From Saprospiraceae bacterium (GTDB taxonomy: Bacteria > Bacteroidota > Bacteroidia > Chitinophagales > Saprospiraceae): DNA of 64,000 nt. The DNA lies in NCBI GenBank assembly GCA_020627705.1, contig JAHDGJ010000006.1, positions 1 through 64,000 on the forward strand. The letters run 5' to 3'. Position numbers and translations under genes: made by a program. Positions 63,262 to 64,000 of the stretch are shown one piece after another. The notes under the pieces were generated by a model. The model saw only the letters and a list, made by a program, of their open reading frames with translations. It ran no database searches and was not told the DNA's origin. Every line of letters starts with the position of its first letter. The first letter of the stretch is position 1.

Positions 63262-63969
63262 ATGGGAAGAGCATTTGAATTTAGAAAAGCCCGAAAATTT
63301 AAGCGTTGGGATAAAATGGCTAAAACCTTTAGCCGGTTAGGAAAGGACATTGTGATTGCGGTAAAAGCTGGTGGCGCTGATCCTGAGGCGAATTCGGCCT
63401 TAAGAGCAGTGATACAAAACTGTCGGGCGGCCAATATGCCAAAAGCAAACTGGGAAAAGGCCATCAAAAACGCCTCGAGTAAGGATACCACGGATTACAA
63501 GCCTGTAGTTTTTGAAGGTTATGGTCCTCATGGTATAGCAGTAATTGTTGAAGCTGCAACAGATAACAACCAACGAACCGTAGCCAATGTAAGATCATAT
63601 TTCAATAAATGCAATGGAAGTCTAGGTACTAGTGGTTCAGTTGTTTTTATGTTTGACCATACCTGTCACTTCAAAATTAAAGGAGGAGGTCAGGATTTAG
63701 AAGAATTAGAATTAGAACTCATAGATTTTGGAGCTGAGGAAGTTTTTGCAGATGAAGAGGATATAATGATCTATGGAAGTTTTGAAAACTTTGGCTCTTT
63801 ACAATCTGCCTTGGAGGAACGAAGTTTTGAAATTATATCCAGTGGGTTCGAACGCATTCCGCAACAGACCAAAACATTGGGCGATGATCAAGTCGCAGAT
63901 GTAGAAAAACTTCTCGAAAAAATAGAAGACGATGATGATGTGCAAAACGTATATCACAACATGGGATAA
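63262..63969 (+). CDS. YebC/PmpR-family transcription/translation factor
   Basis: The protein has 235 residues from ATG 63262; the frame extends to a TTG at 63244 that lies on a TATTTTTG promoter box (63239-63246), so the short start is taken. The signatures are MGRAFEFRKARKFKRWDKMAKTFSRLGKDI, GGADPEANSALRAVIQNCRAANMPK and EGYGPHGIAVIVEAATDN. The family includes PmpR-like regulators and the TACO1-type proteins that help ribosomes at proline stretches. Cytoplasmic. It is the last gene in the window. Confidence 0.94.
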   Translation: MGRAFEFRKARKFKRWDKMAKTFSRLGKDIVIAVKAGGADPEANSALRAVIQNCRAANMPKANWEKAIKNASSKDTTDYKPVVFEGYGPHGIAVIVEAATDNNQRTVANVRSYFNKCNGSLGTSGSVVFMFDHTCHFKIKGGGQDLEELELELIDFGAEEVFADEEDIMIYGSFENFGSLQSALEERSFEIISSGFERIPQQTKTLGDDQVADVEKLLEKIEDDDDVQNVYHNMG

Positions 63970-64000
63970 GAAGAGAAAAATTCCTATGTGTAAATCGCAC

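Noticed and set aside
1-64000. tRNA, rRNA, insertion sequence, prophage or defence system
   Set aside because: Looked for along the gaps between genes; no cloverleaf, transposase, integrase or nuclease-cassette pattern was found.

Overview
The window is from a low-GC member of the Bacteroidota, most likely a Saprospiraceae/Lewinella-like lineage. The support is: SprB-type repeats with a type IX secretion (T9SS) C-terminal sorting signal in several proteins, a SusC-like/OMP_b-brl_3 receptor, two LytS/LytTR two-component pairs, DUF3667, a CotH-VTC-DUF4956 cluster, a DUF1800-DUF1501 pair, and TAnnTTTG-type -7 promoter boxes with A-rich leaders in place of strong Shine-Dalgarno sites. It looks like ordinary chromosome. 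I see no tRNA or rRNA, no insertion sequence, no phage genes and no CRISPR array. No gene-free stretch exceeds about 260 bp.

Layout. 1-4.4 kb: 3' part of a giant SprB-repeat surface adhesin. 4.4-8.4 kb: small zinc-ribbon protein, TonB-type outer-membrane barrel, divergent LMW protein tyrosine phosphatase, CAP-domain secreted protein. 8.4-11.9 kb: ECF sigma factor, overlapping membrane protein with a barrel-like C-terminus, and an acidic-repeat DUF4382 lipoprotein. The sigma gene and the lipoprotein gene carry the same promoter-like motif (TTGCAACC-N17-CGTA). 12-16.3 kb: operon DUF4956 - CotH/beta-helix - VTC. 16.5-22 kb: T9SS protein, VPS10/BNR protein, DUF3667 protein. 22-28.8 kb: dGTPase, EF-hand protein, LytS/LytTR pair, an odd repeat locus, AlkD-like protein, homogentisate dioxygenase with a MarR regulator. 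28.9-36 kb: unknown secreted protein, DUF429-cupin-S9 peptidase operon, mgsA, uvrC. 36-43 kb: SulP transporter, PPTase with an overlapping lipoprotein, dcd, MscS-like channel, ddl-PASTA-rhodanese operon. 43-47.5 kb: prs, rplY (L25/Ctc), NlpC/P60 lipoprotein, adk, obg. 47.5-53.5 kb: VOC protein, unknown, TfoX-N protein, sialidase-like lipoprotein, second LytS/LytTR pair, SH3 protein. 53.6-64 kb: OmpA/TSP3 protein, PqiA-like protein, T9SS discoidin-like protein with DUF1800 and DUF1501, HtrA-type protease, Crp/Fnr regulator, YebC.

How the genes work together. Many products act at the cell surface or envelope: adhesin, barrels, lipoproteins, PASTA, OmpA, HtrA, and the T9SS and DUF1800/1501 proteins. 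They are interleaved with housekeeping genes for nucleotide supply (dgt, dcd, adk, prs), repair (uvrC, alkD) and translation (rplY, obg, yebC). The best candidate for an undescribed system is the ECF sigma / membrane barrel / repeat-lipoprotein cassette with its repeated promoter motif. The CotH-VTC-DUF4956 operon is the second. Start codons were chosen by domain content and overlap with neighbours. Several starts moved inward from the longest open frame; four genes appear to use TTG and one GTG.
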